Shown one piece after another: positions 37,101-48,400 of a DNA stretch of 64,000 nt. Source of the stretch: Asterias rubens. Its lineage: Eukaryota > Echinodermata > Asteroidea > Forcipulatida > Asteriidae. The notes beneath the pieces were generated by a model, which worked only from the letters and a program-made list of their open reading frames with translations, did no database searches and was not told where the DNA came from. Numbering within the stretch: position 1 is the stretch's first letter; each line of letters begins with the position of its first letter. The stretch spans positions 4,156,501 through 4,220,500 of the forward strand of contig NC_047062.1 in the NCBI RefSeq assembly GCF_902459465.1. Direction: 5' to 3'. The translations under genes and the position numbers were made by a program.

Positions 37101-39205
37101 CAGAGAGTTCCAGTTCCGTTGTGGAAGCGAGCTTAGTTCTCTTTGGGAGGGGCAACCCAGAGGTGCCCGGCCTATCATTCCTATCAACATTTGTTTGTGA
37201 ACATGTTCCTATTTTTCTCTTTTTCTCCTCCAGATCTGTCCTATTTTGAAGCACACTATCATTCCGATTAACGTTAGTCCTCCTGCATGCTATGGGCTCA
37301 GAGTCTTGACTCTCTTTCCGGCTTTCTACTCTTGCAATATTTCCCCTGTCCTTGCTTGCTTTGTAAGAGCCAAGGATTTGTGAGACTTCTTCATCGGAGT
37401 AGCTTTGCCGAGTCAAATTGAAGACAAATTCTGCCTGGGTTTCCCCGTCAGCGACAACTCCAAGTTGTATTGTGTCTCCACTCTGAAGAACATGCGGCCT
37501 CAATGCCGTTATACGTGATGAGTTTACATGAACACCATTCAGACTCTAAAATTGATATTAGGTAGAAAAAGAATTTTAAAAAGATTATCAAATGGTTATT
37601 GTCCAATACAAGATTTCTGAAGCAACTTTACAGCAGCATAAAGTGCGTCACTTTAGAATTGTCATCAAGTAAGCAGTTTGTTCACAACAAATCAACATTA
37701 CACAACCAACAGCCTACAAGGCTGTATGTCAAAATCTGTTCAAAGATAGATTTTATCTTGAATGCTGATGTTTGCTGGTTTTTTTTAATGTTACTAGTCT
37801 AGAAATTATTTCATAAGACCAGTATATATAAAAGATGAAAGCATTTTATTATAGACATCATTCACAGTGTGAGTTCTTATTCATATGAAAAACACAACAA
37901 TGCTAGACTTGACCAGTTGTGAGTTTGCTGGCCCGGCACTAAAAACCACTGGTCTCAGAAATGTTGAGTCTTAATATTGAATGGAAAGGACTAAAATTCA
38001 ATCAAATTATAAATATTCTTCAGGTTTTGAATGATAATGTGTCTTCGAAAATCTCTCGCAAGTGTCCAGCTGAATGCAATTTAAGAAAAGCAAACCTGTT
38101 GTGTAGAAAGAAATTTTTAAATTGAGGATAAAATAAAGCTACAAAAATTTGAATTCCATGAATGACAATCGTTTGTACACACCAAATGCTAATACATTTG
38201 AGTAGCAAATAATGAGTTCAGAATATACAATGAAAATCATTCATTCCACTATCTATATTTCATTGAAGACACAACATCACCTTATTATCAATGACAGCCC
38301 AGTTTCCATTCTCCGTTTCTTTGAAGATGGCATGCTTTCTTGACAACATCAATTGGTTCCTCCTTGATAACAACTGCACGGTGACATCAAGACCACGTCC
38401 TATTGTTACCTGTGATATTATAATTTATATAAAGTAAGGAAATATCACTCCACGAACATGTGAAGACAAAAACTGAACAAACCTCATAGTTTTAGGTAGC
38501 GTAGGTAGGAGCTTCCCCTAGAACTATGCGGTTTGTGGAGTCCGTAGCGGAATGTACCTCATATATAGGGACATGTACAAAATTATTGTAATGACCATCT
38601 CTAATGAGTTGAGTTGAAACCAACAGTTCTTTTCAGAACCACCCCAACTCATTAGAGATAGTCAATGGTGTTACCGCAAACCTTTCCATATTGTATTTCC
38701 ACCATGCAAAGTCTAACATTTTTGCCCTTCACGTTTGCAAAGTTAATTTTTTTTTTTTTTTTTTTTTTGGGGGGGGGGGGGGGGGGAATCAGATCTTGCC
38801 AAAATGAGGCTCAATGTTTTGCTTGAACTCATTGAGATCTGGATCTGTATCTGGAGTTACCATGTAACACTCTGTGTGGGGTCAACATGTACAGTTGGGT
38901 GTGCCCATGGATGATTTTGTTATGGAGTTGTTTGACTTGTTCTTGTTGTAGAAATAGAATGTTTATGTTATGGCATGGATGGAGGTTTGGTTATATGGTA
39001 TGGCCTGGGACGACCAAAACAACCTCCCAAAAACATAGTTTTAACAACTAATAATGGGCAAATTAATCGTGAAAGTTTACATGGAGGGTCTACATGAAAT
39101 CATACAAGAACAGTTTACCTCAGTGCCTGCCTTAAGTGGAATCACGGAGTACTTTCTGCTCTGGGAATTAAATCTTTTTAGACACCACTCGCAGCCACCC
39201 GCCAT
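31156..39205 (-). CDS. RNF8: E3 ubiquitin ligase RNF8 (FHA, coiled coil, RING)
   Basis: Seven minus-strand exons join in phase: 39205-39119, 38409-38281, 37545-36454, 35415-35257, 33836-33702, 32211-32007 and 31430-31156, giving 693 aa. RNF8 is recruited by phospho-MDC1 at DNA breaks and ubiquitylates chromatin with UBC13. The FHA domain spans about 1-115: GRG with phosphate-binding R34, LSRKH (52-55) and SLNG (73-76). About 150-490 is a Glu/Lys/Gln-rich coiled coil, far longer than in human RNF8 (485 aa total). The C3HC4 RING has C525, C528, C540, H542, C545, C548, C559 and C562 (QCSVC, NCSHSFCQYC, ECPVC). The tail is acidic (EISSDYDDSDN) and ends near GGGTCHICGK. A strong donor (TGTG|GTAAGT at 31248) inside the last exon suggests the stop at 31156 may be intron read-through, with a zinc-knuckle exon further left. 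The start codon lies in AAAATGGCGGG. Confidence 0.95.
31617..31812. mobile_element. foldback MITE, GGGCCCAATTTCAT family, decayed copy
   Basis: It keeps GAGCTACTGAAGCA..GTAGCTAAGCAT on one side and GCAGCTCCATGAAATTTAGC on the other. It lies in the last RNF8 intron. Confidence 0.5.
32515..32612 (+). mobile_element. tRNA-derived SINE head, intact A and B boxes
   Basis: GGATAGCTCAGCTGGTAGAG and TTGGTTCAAGCCCTCTCCAG follow GCCAACATAGGGCT, the same lead-in as at 28312. It lacks a clean anticodon arm, so it is read as a SINE, not a tRNA gene. Confidence 0.7.
32781..33320. mobile_element. long repeat R1 (GAGGTTTTCAACTAGTGGTT), with internal palindrome
   Basis: It shares GTGTGGTGAAGAGGTTTTCA, CACCCCTCCAGCTATGAAAT and GGTATTTATGAATG with repeat R2 at 49538-50000. 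R1 alone carries a 66-bp palindrome (32822-32887, CGAGGCCTGGTTCTTGATAA and inverse). It is in an RNF8 intron. Confidence 0.85.
33380..33600 (+). mobile_element. tRNA-headed SINE
   Basis: Head GGTGTCTTGGCTGAGCAGTT, then CTCAAGCTCTGGTGTATAAT and B-box GTGGGTTCGAGTCCAGGTCG, then CACTGTGTCCTTAAGTCACT. In an RNF8 intron. Confidence 0.8.
33885..34212 (-). mobile_element. tRNA-headed SINE with (ATT)n tail, copy 2
   Basis: On the minus strand it runs GTGTCACGGCCGAGTGGTTA (A-box), AACCCCGGTCGTGACACTTG, and a body to the ATAATAATAATA end. Same family as 11505 and 34868. Confidence 0.88.
34290..34500 (+). mobile_element. LINE 3' end, frameshifted reverse-transcriptase C-terminus
   Basis: One frame reads FYGQRAFTVS and the next SLPLHIRQASSFVK, together like the (Y)G.RAF.V....WN.LP..IR end of CR1/L2-type reverse transcriptases. 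A frame break and stops show it is dead. Confidence 0.6.
34508..34740 (+). mobile_element. tRNA-headed SINE
   Basis: The head GGGTGAAATGGCCGAGCGGT is Leu/Ser-tRNA-like, with B-box TTGGTTCGAGTGTGGGTCTT, then a GGGTTCTGCCCATGGTGGTC-type body also seen near 43145. Confidence 0.75.
34868..35215 (-). mobile_element. tRNA-headed SINE with body, copy 3
   Basis: The minus-strand head is GTGGTCGTAGCCGAGCGGAT. The body has AATTGCTTCTCTCCAGCCAG and GCTTTGAGACTCTATTCGGC. It lies about 40 bases from RNF8 exon 35415-35257. Confidence 0.85.
36120..36157. repeat. perfect 14-bp hairpin in an RNF8 intron
   Basis: GTCCGTGTTGTGAT and ATCACAACACGGAC flank a 10-base T-rich loop. Nearby CCAGT/ACTGG bases extend the symmetry. 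Confidence 0.75.
38597..38659. other. hairpin enclosing a second histone-like stem-loop
   Basis: Outer arms ATCTCTAATGAGTTG / CAACTCATTAGAGAT enclose GTTCTTTTCAGAAC followed by CACCCCA. The inner part resembles a histone 3' stem-loop with a TTTC loop and an ACCCA-like flank. It lies in RNF8 intron 1. Confidence 0.5.
38748..38786. repeat. poly(T)-poly(G) run
   Basis: About 20 T are followed by about 18 G, the reverse complement of the C-then-A run at 17302. Confidence 0.9.
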
Positions 39206-39423
39206 TTTGTACTTTATTTGCGGGTCGTGTTTCCAAAGATTTCATGTTACCCACAGCAGCCGCCATGAGAAACTGCGTTTAGTTATGCTGGCAATTATTG
39301 AACTAAAGAGGGCGCTCTTACTTTATTATTTTACGTACATACACTGGTTGTTGAATTCGTCTCGCCACACATGTGAGCAGAGAAGGGAAAGTAAATTTTT
39401 CTCAACATAGTTGATCGTTTTCG
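39206..39423. promoter_or_regulatory. bidirectional RNF8 / MRPL4 promoter
   Basis: 218 bp separate the RNF8 start codon (39205, minus) from the first MRPL4 ATG (39424, plus). Two minus-oriented ATGGCGG motifs, YY1-type, lie at 39205-39199 (overlapping the RNF8 start) and 39266-39258 (CATGGCGGC). No TATA box is seen. Motif role is inferred from known head-to-head housekeeping promoters. Confidence 0.75.
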
Positions 39424-42400
39424 ATGATGTTGTCCCAGATAACAAGATCCTTACGGCTGTGTAGCTGTGTAGCTGTTCGTAAAATTCAAGAACCAAAGAT
39501 ATTGCGCAGAGTAAGTACAAAGTAGAGTTAGTTGCGATAATGTAACCCTCCTCCCGCTTACATTTTACACAATACGATCTCAATAGTCATACTCATAATA
39601 CACTATCCTGGTGTCATGTGTTTTCAGTAGGATAACAGGAAAATTGTTCCCAATCAAAAACTGATTTTTTTTTTTCAAATTTTTTAACAATAACACTTAC
39701 ATTTCATGGTGTGTTGAAATTTTGAAAGTTTTGGTTTTACGTTGCGAGAGACAGTCCGCCATATAAACAGTGCTTGTGCATAAAGGTTTATCGCGATTCA
39801 GAAACGCACTGCTTTGTGGGATGGAATATGGGGCCGTTACTATGCAGTTTGTACGACTTGCGCACGCAAGGCCTATACCTTTATGTGGGTACATAAGCGC
39901 CCTCTCTTGATATTTTGATATATTTGTATAGGGGGTAATAGCGGATGAAGAAGTGGTGGAAATCCCCTCCCCCCCACCCCTCTTTGCATACCACAAGTAG
40001 CCAACATTATAAAAATATTGAGTTTCACTTTCATAGACCTTATGTATTGACGTCATCCAGCCGCCATCTTTGAGGTCAAACGGTGACGAAATAATCGAAA
40101 CGCACATAGATTGGCCAACGAACAACCTCCTTTTGACCTCAATGCGGGGGCGCCGTACTGAAATGACGTCATGTGCATAAGGTCTATTGGGTTTTCGACC
40201 ACTGTGACTATGTTGGCGCTAGTGGTCAATCTGCGCGATCAACCGATCGTGCTGCGCTATCGACCGATCGTGCTGCGCTATTGAAATATCTATTGGTCGC
40301 GCAGCAATCGGTCGATCGCGCCACAATCGGTAGATCGCGCAACAATCGATCGATCGCGCAACAATCGATCGATCGCGCAACAATCGGTCGATCGCGCAAC
40401 AATCGGTCGATCGCGCAATATACAGCAATGAACATGCGCGATCAAGCAATCGTGCAGGAATGGCGCGTCACGATCGGCCGATTGTGCAGGAATGGTTCTG
40501 CGCGATCGACTGATTTTGCAGGAATGGTTATGCGCGATCGGCCGATTTTGCAGGATGTGTTTGGCGCGATCGGCCGATGTTCAGGGGTCAAATTTACAAA
40601 GATGTAAGATTGATCATAACTGCAAATCAATCGTAGACTTTGCAAAAGTGTGACGTCAGTCACAATATGAATCACTATGGTGATACTGAAAATTTGTCTT
40701 GCAATGAATTTTATTGCTTTGAGAAATCGCCCCCGGGAATGGTTTACCTGCACGATCGTTCGATCGCGCAAACCCATTCCTGCACGATCGGTAGATCGCG
40801 CAAAATTTTCCTGCACGATCCGTTGATCGCGCAAAACTTTTCCTGCACTATTGGTCGATCGCGCAAACCCATTCCTGCACGATCGGTAGATCGCGTAAAG
40901 CATTTCCTGCACGATCGGCTGATAACGGGCAAAAATACTCGTAGCGCGATCGGTCAATGGCGCAAAGATGTTCATTGCGCGATCGACCGATTGTTGCGCG
41001 ATCGACCGATTGCTGCGCGACCAATTGATCTTAATTCATCTTTCAATAGCGCAGCGCGATCGGTTGATTGCTCAGATTGACCGATCGCGCCCAACAACTA
41101 TATGGCTAATCTATGCAGCCAGAGGAAGGTGATCTTGGTTAAAATAACTATTAATATTTATATTACCCAAAGCATAAACATTTAATTGAATTATAATATA
41201 AACTAAATAACAAATTTCCCCGGTTTTCTATAGATAGACATTTCAGTTACTAATTTATAATTATGTAGTAATTTTAGTTGTTTTGAAACATAAATTATTT
41301 TCTTTTTGAAACAGAATCTGTGCATGACATACAACTTTCTACAAACAACCTCGGAACATGGAACGTCACAGGGTGACAGTTTGGTACAAACGGTAAATAC
41401 AGGTAAGGGGAATATTCATCAACAAACATATTTATTAAAGCAATTGTTTATTTATTCATGATCCATTTTTTTAAACTCAAGTTGGGGTATTGAAACCCTC
41501 AATCCTCTAGTTGTGTTTTTATCACAACAGTATGCGAGGATGGAGGGTTACGATTATCCCACATAGAGAATCGATGGTTATGATATCCCATATTAACCCA
41601 TCCTTCTAACGGTCTGCGACTGGTCTGGAGGGGCTACAATCAGTGTTGTAGCCACGCTGGGCGGTGCTGGGTTCAATGAATAATCTTGTTCTAAAGAAAG
41701 AGTAGTCAATCTAACAGTTTGTAGGCTACTACAATCTCTCCATTTGCTCCCTATGGTCATAGAGTTTTATCAAATTTACTTTTACTTTTTTTTCCTATTG
41801 CCTGCAAGGTTCTGCTCCTGAATGCAATACCAATCTGTTAAAGGGAAGGTACACGTTTGGTAATTACTCAAAACAAATATGAACTTAAAAACTGACTTGG
41901 TAACGAGCATTGGAGAGCTGTTGATAGTATAAAACATTGTGAGAAATGGCTCCATCAAAGTAGCATAGATTTTGAGAAAGGAGGTAATTTCTCACTAAAT
42001 TAATAATAAAAGACGTCTAGCCAAAAGTCTTGTATTTCTTATCTGAAAGCACACAAATTCATCCAACAAGAGTGTTTTTTCTGTCATCATTTTCTCGCAA
42101 CTAAGATGACCAGTTTAGCTCAAATTTTCACAGGTTTGTTATTTTATGCCTATGTTGGGATACACGAAGTGAGAAGGCTGGTCTTTGACAATAACCAAAC
42201 GTATAAACAATTACTTCACTGCTTATGTTTCACTTAGTTACCTGTTCATGTTTGTTGTGTTGTCATTTAGCCTGTGAGAAATACTCTGCCTGGGTTGAAA
42301 CGTCAGGCCATTAACTTTAAAACAAAATATCTCCTCAGTTGTAGTTCCAGAGTTACTAAATGCGGACAGATGGGAGAATCTTCCACTAGTTACAGGCAGG

Positions 42401-45400
42401 GAGGTTGATGCTCCGGAATGTCTAGAAAAACCCCAAGCCTGGATGGAAACACTGAGCACCCTTGAGAACATCAAGCTGGGACTGCTGGATCTTCATCCTG
42501 ATGTATTTGCGGCCATGCCACGGTATTTGTCATTCATTCATCATTCAATGGACATTTATTTTTTTCATGTCGACAACAACAATTTAGCATACAGTAGAAA
42601 ACAAATAACGATGAGTATGATAAATGCCAGATAATTTAACAATATTACAATGTATGGAAATTTGATAATAATAACAACAGAAATTAACATGCTTGTCAAC
42701 ATGCAGAAAAAAAGTTTAAGAATGATGCTTTTGTATTTTCCCTGAGAAGTCCATCCTCTGATTTGGGCTGATTTTGATTGATGGGTTTCATAATGCGGTG
42801 TATCATGGCCGAGCGATCAAGTACACTGGACTTTACCAAGCTCTGGTGTTTCTGACCAGCAGAGTAAGGGTTTGAGTACCAGTCTTGAGTACCAGTCTTG
42901 AGTACCAGTCTTGAGTACCAGTCTTGAGTACCAGTCTTGAGTACCAGTCTTGAGTACCAGTCTTGAGTACCAGTCTTGAGTACCAGTCTTGAGTACCAGT
43001 CTTGAGTACCAGTCTTGATACTTTTTTCCTTAAGCTAAGCACCTGACCGTTAATACTTTGTCCTTTCGGATGGGACATAAGTTCAATGATCCTGCGTATT
43101 GTGTACTGCACGTAAAAGAACCCAAGTACACTTATTTTCAGGACTCAGGGGTTCTGCCCTGGTGTTTTCTAGTATTGTTGGCTGCAGATTGCGCCACAGT
43201 ACCTTTGCAAACCATGACCAGCATTCTCCCTTAAAGGAACACGTTGCCTTGGATCGGTCGAGTTTATAACCGTTTTTTTATAAAATGCATATGGTTGGAA
43301 AGATGTCTCAAAAGTAGAATACAATGACCCACACAAAGTTGCCTCAAAATTGCGTGGTTTTCCTTTTACTGTGCGAACTAACACGGTCGGCCATTTATGG
43401 GAGTCAAAAATTTGACTTTCATAAATGGCCAGCCGTGTTAGTCGACAAGGTAAAAAGAAAACCGTGCAATTTAGAGGCTTGTTTGTGTGGATCATTGTAT
43501 TCTACTTTTACAACATCTTTCTACCCATATGCATTTTATAACAAACGGTTACAAACACTTTTTAAAGACCAACTCGACCGATCCAAGGCAACGTGTTCCC
43601 TTAACAGTGGTTCGCTTGCTCAATGCCAGTCAAAACACCTGAGGACCAGTCGACATTCTCTGCAACTGCTCCGGCTGGCTAGTCCAGTGTTGAGAAGCGT
43701 TCCTACTTCAATTAAAAGATTGGCATGTGAAAAAGCTGACGAACTAGTGAAATGACAAGCTAACTGGTCCTGCTGACAGTCAGTGACAGGGGTCGAAATT
43801 GCCACTAGCCCGCTAGCCCGGGACTACCAGATTCACAGCAGGGCTACTCATTTTTCCAGTTTAGCCCGGCGGGCTAGTGGGAAAATAATGCAAAAATCAT
43901 TATCACAAACAGCAATGAACTGTGCTGATGGTGTATTGTAAACTTTGTGCCGTGACTCAAGACATGGTTTTGTTTTTTCGGGCTACCCAAATCTCATCAG
44001 GGCTACTAAAAATTCTTGGTTACCAGCCCTGCTGACTACCATGAACATACACTTACTTTCGACCCCTGGTCACTAAATAATTAAGGGCAAACCCTTTGTT
44101 ATTATGGTGCTTTGTAAATTAATGAATTTGATGTTGGAACAAGAATAAGTCTGATTCCTTGTGTGTTTTGATGGGTATGACTGTTATTGGGAAGAGGGAA
44201 CATGACCAAGATTACTTTAAATTGTGAATTGGACATTGTTCAAGCCAGTGTAAACATCTTTTATTTTCATTTTGTCTTTTTCTTCATTACAGCATCGATA
44301 TTTTATATAGAAACATGATGTGGCAACGAAACTATAAAAGAATTGTAAGTAAGATAATTAATACCACTTTGTGTCACCACGAGTTGCCTGTTGAGTGTTT
44401 ATATTCATGTCAGTTTTTGTTTGTGGTATATTTGTAAAAAAGAAATTAAGGCAGAAAAGATGTTCTCATTCAAAAACAAGAGCACCTACATCTGTGATGC
44501 AGTCAATCTGTGGATATTCCTTTGTTCTATACTCAGTTCAATTTACGAAAAACCTACTTTTCAACACTGGTGAAAACCTTGTGTGGGTGGAAGTGTGCAA
44601 GTCTATGAAGTGTTCCCTCTGCCGTATGTGGACCTCTTTGGTTTTCAGGTCTACACTTTGTATGTAATGCTTACCTTATCGAACATGATGTGCTAGGGTA
44701 CACACATAAAGTATCATAAAGACCGTTTGAGCATTAAAAAGATCAGAGGAGGGGTTTACTCTGTGCTGAAAGATTACTCTGTGTCAGTTTGTCAAAAACC
44801 AAAGCATTGAACAGCCAGAAATACACAAGCAGTTTTACTAACAGATTTTCCTATCATACTAGTACATTAAGACCTTCTTTTTTTCTTCTCTTTTTTTTTT
44901 AAACATTGGGACATTCTTTTTGGCAGGACGGCTTTGTAGAGGTGCTGGTCACCTGTTCCTCCTCGCCACTCACTGGCTTGGTATTTGTTTAGCTATTTTG
45001 GTTCTTTGTTTCTTTATGTATCGATTTGTATATTTAAATTGTTGATGCCAGTGTAAAGTCTAATAAAACTAAAGCCAAAAGATAAAGACTGGCAAATGTC
45101 AAATAAAAAGTGTGTGTATAATGGTCAAACTTTCGTTTTTTTGGCAGAGTTTAGCAAAAACCAAAAGCCGTGCTGAGGTTAGAGGTGGTGGACGTAAACC
45201 ATGGCAACAGAAAGGAACCGGGAGGGCCAGACACGGGAGTATTAGGTCGCCCATCTGGAGGAAAGGTTGGTTTACGTCTTGAATAAATCCTTGTTCTTAT
45301 GCATCAATCACCCTGTGTAGCCCTCAAAATGACTTTCACAGGATGATTTTTCTTTGTTCATGTACATGACCTTTCAGTGATTCAAGATTCATGGTCACTA

Positions 45401-48400
45401 TTTATTTTAGCTATAGCTTTAAAAGCAGTGGACACTATTGGTAATGACTCAAAATAATGATTAGCATAAAACCTTACTTGGTAATGAGTAGTGGGGAGAG
45501 GTTGATAGTATAAAACATTGTGAGAAATGGCTCCCTCTGAAGTAATGTAGTATTCAAGAAAGAAGTAATTTTCCACGAGTTTGATTTCAAGACCTCAGAT
45601 TTAGAATTTGAGGTTTCAAAATCAAGCATATCAAAGCACACAACTTCTTGTGACAGGGGTGTTTGTTCTTTCATTATTATCTCGCAACTTCAACGACCGA
45701 TTGAGCTCAAATGTTCACAGGTTTGTTATTTTATGCATATGTTGAGATACATCAAATGAGAAGACTGGTCTTTGCCAATTACAAATAGTGTCCAGTGTCT
45801 TTAAAACAAGTTATTGGATTTGAAATAATATGGGTTTCTTTGATTTGATTGACTATTTTAGGTGGTAGAGCTACAGGTCCGAGAGGCCCCAAGAGCTACT
45901 GGTGTGAGCTTCCAGTGCAGGTGAAGACACAAGGTCTACGCATTGCCCTGACGGTGAAGCTAACCCAAGACAATCTACACATTGTTGACTCTCTGGAGCT
46001 ACCATCCAATGAACCAGAGGTATGAACTGTGTATTAGTTTACTTACGTATTGGGCATGATATTGTTGCCACTTTAGTCTGAATTGGGGGTGGACAGGAGG
46101 TTCGCCCATGGGAAAAGCCTGAACAAAATTGTGATATAAATAGCTCGAATATCTATTAACTCTTTCAGTGCTGAGGTCGTACATGTGACATTTGTTGACA
46201 TTCTTTTATTGATTTCCGATCAATGGGGCATTTCCAATGGAATTTTATTTTCAGGATACTAGCCCTACTGACAACAATACCCATGTTTATAACAAAAAGT
46301 TTTTAAAAGAATTTATACAAAAATCAGGGTCATTACCCAACTCTGACCCAGCCTTAAAAGAAAATGCTGATAAGTGGTTCCACTTAGATCCAGGTCTCTC
46401 TTAGTTTGTCCCTCGACTTTTACTAAATTTTATGGGGCCAGAGCTTTTGCGGCAGCAGCAGCAGAATTATGGAATAGTCTTCCGGACACCATAAAACAAG
46501 CTCAAACAGTGAATTTATTTAAGACAAAGTTAAAAACACATTTATTTTTGCAATAGCCTTCAGTGCTTCTTTCTGTATCAACTAAATTTTCCTTTTGTAT
46601 TTACTTCACATCTCTATTAACTTTTACTTCTCTTTTGTTTTCTTCTCAAAGCGCATAGGGACTTCTCTGTGATTGTGATATGCGCTCTAAAAAAATGGTT
46701 CATTGTTATTATTATTAGATGCTGTCATATTTGCACAGATCAAGACTAAAACTACATGTAGCAACTTGGCAGCTCTAATGAGCAAATACTACACAATCAG
46801 TGCTTCATATTTGTATTGTGCAGTTTTAAAAAAGTTTCTTGGAAAGTATGGAATTAAAGTATTCTTCCTTTTAACTTGACAGATGATACTCAACTTTATT
46901 AAACATTACAAATGCGGTATAGGAACAGACTCTTATTTTTTACAGCTGGAGCGGAAAAGTTAACAGATAGTTTGCCATGGAGACATGTTAATAATCTTTG
47001 ATTTTTTTTTCAGTTTCTTGAAGATTTAGCCTTGGAGAGGCACTGGGGTCCATCTGTCCTTTTTGTAGACAAGTAAGTTTTTAATCAAATCAAAAATTGA
47101 ATACCCACCCCCCCCCCCCTTTGCAAGATCAAGATGTTTAGATCTCTGCATGTTTAATAGTTAACCATAGCACCATTTAACCACTATAGCTTAAATGTAC
47201 CCGCTGCCAAAACATAGGACTCAAACTGCCTCTATCTACCGGGCAGCCTCGGTAGTCTAGTTGGTAAGACACTGCTCTAGAATTGCAAGGGTCGTGGGTT
47301 TGAATCCCACCCGAGTAGCATGCCTGTGATATTTGTTCACAGGACTCGGGAAAGTACTGAGTATACAGTGCTAACACACATCGGTGTATGGGTAAAAACC
47401 AAAATTAATATTCTTTATCCCCGTCGTTGCAAATTTAACATCTCTCACTATATTGCTTCGTCTTCAGATGTAAAGGAATTTGTCATGTGTGTGGTCTAAT
47501 CTTTTACGTTATTATAATAGATGTTAAACTTGCATCGGGGATAAAGAATATTAATTTGGTTTTTACCCATACACCGATGTGTGTTAGCACTGTATACTCA
47601 GTACTTTCCCGAGTCCTGTGAAAAAATATCACAGGCATGTTACTCGGGTGGGATTCGAACCCACGACCCTTGCAATTCTAGAGCAGTTGTACATTATTGT
47701 TAATAAAAAAAAGCTTCACCTTGGTATTTCTGGCAGTTGCTGTCGAGTGTGCCGCAGCACTGTGTTAACTTTTATTCGCGCTATTTAAGACTCCAATATT
47801 ATTACTGTGTACATGTAACTGAAAATATTAATCAAAAGTTTCACTGATAAACATTTTGGACACACACAAACTGATGTTTTATTTTTCTTGACTTGATATT
47901 TCAGCAAGCCAGTGACCGAAATGCCGGAAAACTTCCTCCAAGCTGTCAGCGGAATAAAAACTTACAATGTTCTGTCGACAGAAGGTACGCTTTTACTCAG
48001 CCAGATTCACATTATCGTATTATGTTTACTCTGATTGATAACAACAATTAGACCTCAATATAATGTTATTTGCTCTGAATGTGTATTTTCCTTCTTCGTT
48101 AATGTTGTAATTTATCAAAACGTTTCTTGTCTTTAAACACTCCTTGGTGGAGGTTTGTGCTTCGAAAATGCAATTTCTCTAGTGTAATAGTAACACCATT
48201 TATATAGAATCCACTTTGCTTTGTATATTTGTATATTTGGCTAGCAAGACAAAGAACAAATCTACACTGCAAAATAGATAGTATATTCATGGAGGAAGGA
48301 AGAGAAGGCCGAACAAGCTTCATATCAAAGACACAGACTCTCTTGCCGCGGTCGTGAAACAGCTGTGGGTAAACAAAGCGCGAATTCCGCAAAGGGCCTA

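Noticed and set aside
36914-37249. Plus-strand Ser/Cys-rich frame
   Set aside because: Antisense shadow of the RNF8 coiled-coil exon.
40173-40607. Open frame with repeated [16 protein letters not shown]
   Set aside because: It follows the GATCG minisatellite; both strands are open and the composition is purely repeat-driven.
42833-43111. Minus-strand frame with repeated [13 protein letters not shown]
   Set aside because: The 13-residue period equals three 13-bp units of the tandem array inside a SINE.
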